A DNA stretch of 8,007 bases, from assembly GCA_903912795.1 (NCBI GenBank), contig CAIWIS010000899.1:1-8007 (forward strand). The letters run 5' to 3'. This stretch comes from an uncultured Bacteroidales bacterium. Its GTDB lineage: Bacteria > Bacteroidota > Bacteroidia > Bacteroidales > Paludibacteraceae. The position numbers and the translations under genes were made by a program. The number at the start of each line of letters is the position of its first letter. The stretch's first letter is position 1. Shown piece by piece: positions 5,293 through 8,007 of this stretch. Under the pieces are notes generated by a model. The model was given only the letters and a program-made list of their open reading frames with translations, was not told where the DNA came from and ran no database searches.

Positions 5293-8007
5293 ATGAAAAA
5301 GTTGGAAAAAATAAAGAAAACCATTTTTGGAATTTGCTTTTCAATACTGGCTTTTGGTACAATAGCTGCACAAACAATAACTATAAATGGTGTAGTTGAA
5401 GATGAAAATGGCAAACTTCTGAGCAATGCAATTATAAAGACAATAAATTCCTCGGATACAACCGATTATTTAGGAAGGTTTAAACTTACTGCATCAAAAG
5501 GTACTGTACTAAATATACAGAAACAAGACTATAAAACACGTGAACTAATCGGTAAAAAAGCGTTGACGGTAGTTCTTTGTGCCAATTCGGGCGAGAAAAA
5601 AGTTGAAATGCTTATGGAAAATCGTAGTGAAAAAGAGCTAACTTCATCAATTTCATCACTTAGCAATAAGGGAATAAAAAACAATTCAGTATTGGCTTTT
5701 GGAAATGCTTTGTACGGAAGACTTCCCGGGCTTAATATCAAGCAATCCGACGGAGAGCCTGGCGATGATTATCCGGCACTTCTAATCAGAGGAAAACATA
5801 CCTTTACAGGCTCTAACACACCGCTTGTATTAGTAGATGGTTTTGAACGTGAATATAACACCTTGTCGACAGACGAAGTTGAAAGTGTTTCAGTTCTAAA
5901 AGATGCCGCTGCTACTGCATTATATGGCATGGATGGAGCAAATGGAATTTTGATTATCACAACAAAACGAGGCATCGCTGGAAAATCCTCTATCGGTCTA
6001 AAAGTAGAAACAGGAGTAAGTTCGCCAACACGTTTGCCTCAGTTTTATGGATCATACGATTATGCCCGTTATTACAATATGGCACAAAAAAATGATGGAA
6101 AAACGGCTCCATTTAGGTTTAGTGATGCTCAAATAGAAGGATACCGGTTAAATGCCGACCCCAAGTTATATCCTAATGTAGATTGGTTTTCGGAAACGAT
6201 TCGACAATATGCTCCATCCAAGAAGTATTTATTAGATTTCCGTGGCGGAAATGATATAGCTAAATACTATGTGAATGTTGGTCTTGAAAATGCTGAGGGT
6301 ATATTCAAAAATACGGATCATGGATCATACAGTACAAACCGTAATCTGAATCGTATGAATTTTCGTTCAAATATTGACATAAAAGTTAGCAAAAGGATGT
6401 CTGTTCGCATGGATTTAGCAGGACGTTTAGAAGATGTAAATGAACCAACAATAGGTAGTGCTTCAATTTTTAACAATCTATACAATTTTCACCCCAATGT
6501 AGCTCCGGTTTTTGTAGCTCCAGGTATATATGGTGGATCAAATACTTATCGTAACAACCCTGTGGCTTATATTAACGAACAAGGATATAAAGCAACTCAC
6601 CGTCGTTATTTTCAATCCAATATTGTGACTAACTATGACTTGTCTGATTTTGTAAAGGGTCTTGCTATTGGAATGCGTGCCACCTTCGATAATTTTTATA
6701 CAGTAAGTGATGGCTATACGAAAACCTATGCAGTTCAGGAGTTTATTGCATCTCCATCTGGCGGTTCATTGTCGGCACCATATGGTATTAACGGAAACCT
6801 GACAACTACCGGAGTAACGGGTGAAAGTGAATATCGAAGAAATAACCTTGAATTTTACAGTAAATATAATCGTAGTTTTGGAAATCATACTATATCCGCA
6901 TTGGCCATGTATCGCCAAAGTGAATATGTTACCGGTCCTGATTTTCCAACTAAAAGACAGAGTTTGTCGGGAAAAATTTCCTATGATTTCAATAAAAAGT
7001 ATTTTGTTGACTTAGTAGCCAATTACGGGGCCTCCGAAAATTTCATGGTGGGACGTCGTTTTGGCTTATTTCCAGCTATTTCAGGTGCGTGGGTAGTTTC
7101 GTCTGAATCGTTTATGCAAGATTTCACGCTCATTTCTTATTTGAAACTAAGGGCATCTACAGGTCTTGTTGGTAATCAGAATATTGGTGGATCGCGTTTT
7201 GGTTATCGTAATTTATATACTTCTGCTGGTGTTGAACAAACTGCCGGCAACCCTTATCTCACATGGGAAAAAGCATATAAAACGGATTTAGGTATAGACT
7301 TGACGCTTTTTAAAAACACACAATTAATGATCACCTATTTCAATGAGTTCAGAGACGACATTTTAAATTCGGGAGATGCATTAATTCCTAATTATTTTGG
7401 AAATTCATTTGGATATACTAATTACGGCCAGGTACATTCTAAAGGTTTCGAATTAGCTATTGATCACAGTAAGCAGTTTAAAAACTGGGGTTATAACGTA
7501 GGTGCAAATGTGACTTTTGTACAAAATGAGGTTACCCGTATGGGTGAATTAACCCGTGTTGATACTTACTTGTACAGACAGGGACAACCTGTTGGTCAAC
7601 GATTTGGACTTATTGCATTGGGATTATTTCAAAATCAGGCCGAAATAGATGCCGCACCTACTCAATCGTGGGGTAAAGTAATACCGGGCAGTGTTCGTTA
7701 CAAAGATTTGAACAACGACAATGTGATTAATTCAAACGATTTTACACCAATTGGCAAAGATCCTACTGTTCCTGATTTTGATTTAGGTTTTAATCTTGGT
7801 TTCAATGCCTATGGATTTTATGTGGATGCAAACTTTCAGGCTGCTGTAGGTCGTGAGGTGAATTTACGTGCTGATTCCGAAGGAGCTATGTATAGTGTTT
7901 CGCCACTGTACGGCGATAAAAATGTATCCACATTTGTGAAAAATCCCTGGACACCCGAAACAGCTGCTATTGCCGATTTTCCTTCATTATCAATTGAGAA
8001 TGCCGGA
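5293..8007 (+). CDS. Second SusC-like TonB-dependent transporter (SusC2), divergent subfamily, 3' end cut by the window
   Basis: An open frame of 905 codons runs to the window edge without a stop. The start is placed at the ATG at 5293 because it gives a classical signal peptide: a Lys-rich head, a hydrophobic core and IAA before Q27. An in-frame ATG at 5278 would add only MIEFN. After the signal peptide comes a CarboxypepD_reg-like domain (about 28-95) that is degenerate: INGVVEDENGKLL keeps the opening strand, but the 'G-x-x-V-x-V-K-G-T' part reads SNAIIKTINSS. Where SusC1 has VVVGYG, this protein has VEMLMENRSEKELTSSIS (104-121), a form seen in a recognisable SusC subclass. The plug then carries LYGRLPGLNI, LVLVDGFERE (178-187), SVLKDAAATALYG (200-212), DGANG (214-218) and IITTKRG (221-227). 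The barrel contains KDLNNDNVIN (804-813) and WTPETA (886-891). By alignment with SusC1 at WTPETA, about 85 residues are missing. Its own SusD partner is expected downstream. It is an importer of the same general kind, with an unknown substrate. Confidence 0.94.
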   Translation, partial: MKKLEKIKKTIFGICFSILAFGTIAAQTITINGVVEDENGKLLSNAIIKTINSSDTTDYLGRFKLTASKGTVLNIQKQDYKTRELIGKKALTVVLCANSGEKKVEMLMENRSEKELTSSISSLSNKGIKNNSVLAFGNALYGRLPGLNIKQSDGEPGDDYPALLIRGKHTFTGSNTPLVLVDGFEREYNTLSTDEVESVSVLKDAAATALYGMDGANGILIITTKRGIAGKSSIGLKVETGVSSPTRLPQFYGSYDYARYYNMAQKNDGKTAPFRFSDAQIEGYRLNADPKLYPNVDWFSETIRQYAPSKKYLLDFRGGNDIAKYYVNVGLENAEGIFKNTDHGSYSTNRNLNRMNFRSNIDIKVSKRMSVRMDLAGRLEDVNEPTIGSASIFNNLYNFHPNVAPVFVAPGIYGGSNTYRNNPVAYINEQGYKATHRRYFQSNIVTNYDLSDFVKGLAIGMRATFDNFYTVSDGYTKTYAVQEFIASPSGGSLSAPYGINGNLTTTGVTGESEYRRNNLEFYSKYNRSFGNHTISALAMYRQSEYVTGPDFPTKRQSLSGKISYDFNKKYFVDLVANYGASENFMVGRRFGLFPAISGAWVVSSESFMQDFTLISYLKLRASTGLVGNQNIGGSRFGYRNLYTSAGVEQTAGNPYLTWEKAYKTDLGIDLTLFKNTQLMITYFNEFRDDILNSGDALIPNYFGNSFGYTNYGQVHSKGFELAIDHSKQFKNWGYNVGANVTFVQNEVTRMGELTRVDTYLYRQGQPVGQRFGLIALGLFQNQAEIDAAPTQSWGKVIPGSVRYKDLNNDNVINSNDFTPIGKDPTVPDFDLGFNLGFNAYGFYVDANFQAAVGREVNLRADSEGAMYSVSPLYGDKNVSTFVKNPWTPETAAIADFPSLSIENAG

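Larger units (their letters stand above)
200..8007 (+). other. Putative SusC-SusD-SusC operon, transport core of a polysaccharide utilization locus
   Basis: Three same-strand genes with spacers of 19 and 37-52 bases and no visible terminator form a likely single transcription unit. It probably includes the upstream gene ending at 160 and extends past the window. A SusC followed directly by its SusD is the defining mark of a polysaccharide utilization locus; the second SusC suggests a tandem pair. No sigma/anti-sigma gene, hybrid two-component sensor or SusR-like regulator is in the window, and neither SusC has an STN signalling domain, so the mode of induction is not visible here. The operon call is inferred from spacing. 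Confidence 0.7.

Noticed and set aside
5217..5426. Antisense open frame spanning the SusD-SusC2 junction
   Set aside because: It overlaps the end of SusD and the signal peptide and N-terminal domain of SusC2. Its composition reflects the antisense of those genes and AT-rich spacer, with no recognisable domain.
6821..7015. Small + strand open frame of 64 codons
   Set aside because: It lies wholly inside SusC2 in another frame, has no recognisable protein features, and the SusC2 frame is continuous across it.
200..8007. A previously undescribed system beyond a SusCD transport locus
   Set aside because: All three large genes are recognisable members of the SusC and SusD families, the spacers are short, and no repeat array, RNA gene, mobile element or unexplained open frame remains.

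Overview
The window is AT-rich DNA from a member of the Bacteroidota. The main evidence is two SusC-type TonB-dependent outer-membrane transporters and a SusD/RagB-type surface lipoprotein, a pairing essentially confined to that phylum. The gaps between genes are short and A-rich and show no Shine-Dalgarno sequence, which also fits. I cannot name a genus from the sequence alone.

Layout, all on the + strand: (1) 2-160 is the last 52 codons of an upstream gene. Its beta-rich tail resembles the terminal galactose-binding-like domain found at the end of many Bacteroidota glycoside hydrolases and FAD-dependent oxidoreductases. (2) 200-3262 is a complete 1020-residue SusC-like transporter (SusC1). 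(3) 3282-5240 is a complete 652-residue SusD-like lipoprotein; its start is the ATG at 3282, not the upstream TTG. (4) 5293-8007 is a second SusC-like transporter (SusC2) of a different subfamily, cut by the window end after 905 codons, roughly 85 codons short by comparison with SusC1. The gaps are 39, 19 and 37-52 bases. None holds a recognisable promoter or terminator, so the genes probably form one transcript.

This looks like the transport core of a polysaccharide utilization locus (PUL). The SusD lipoprotein would cap the SusC1 barrel and capture a glycan fragment at the cell surface. SusC1 would import it into the periplasm using TonB energy, and periplasmic enzymes, perhaps including the product of the upstream gene, would process it. 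The second SusC would normally be followed by its own SusD just beyond the window, giving a tandem SusCD-SusCD arrangement. No carbohydrate-active enzyme or regulator is complete here, so the substrate cannot be inferred.

I see no RNA gene, insertion sequence, CRISPR array or new type of system. The most notable points are the pairing of two divergent SusC subfamilies in one operon, the loss of the usual VVVGYG segment in SusC2, and several altered signature residues in SusC2.
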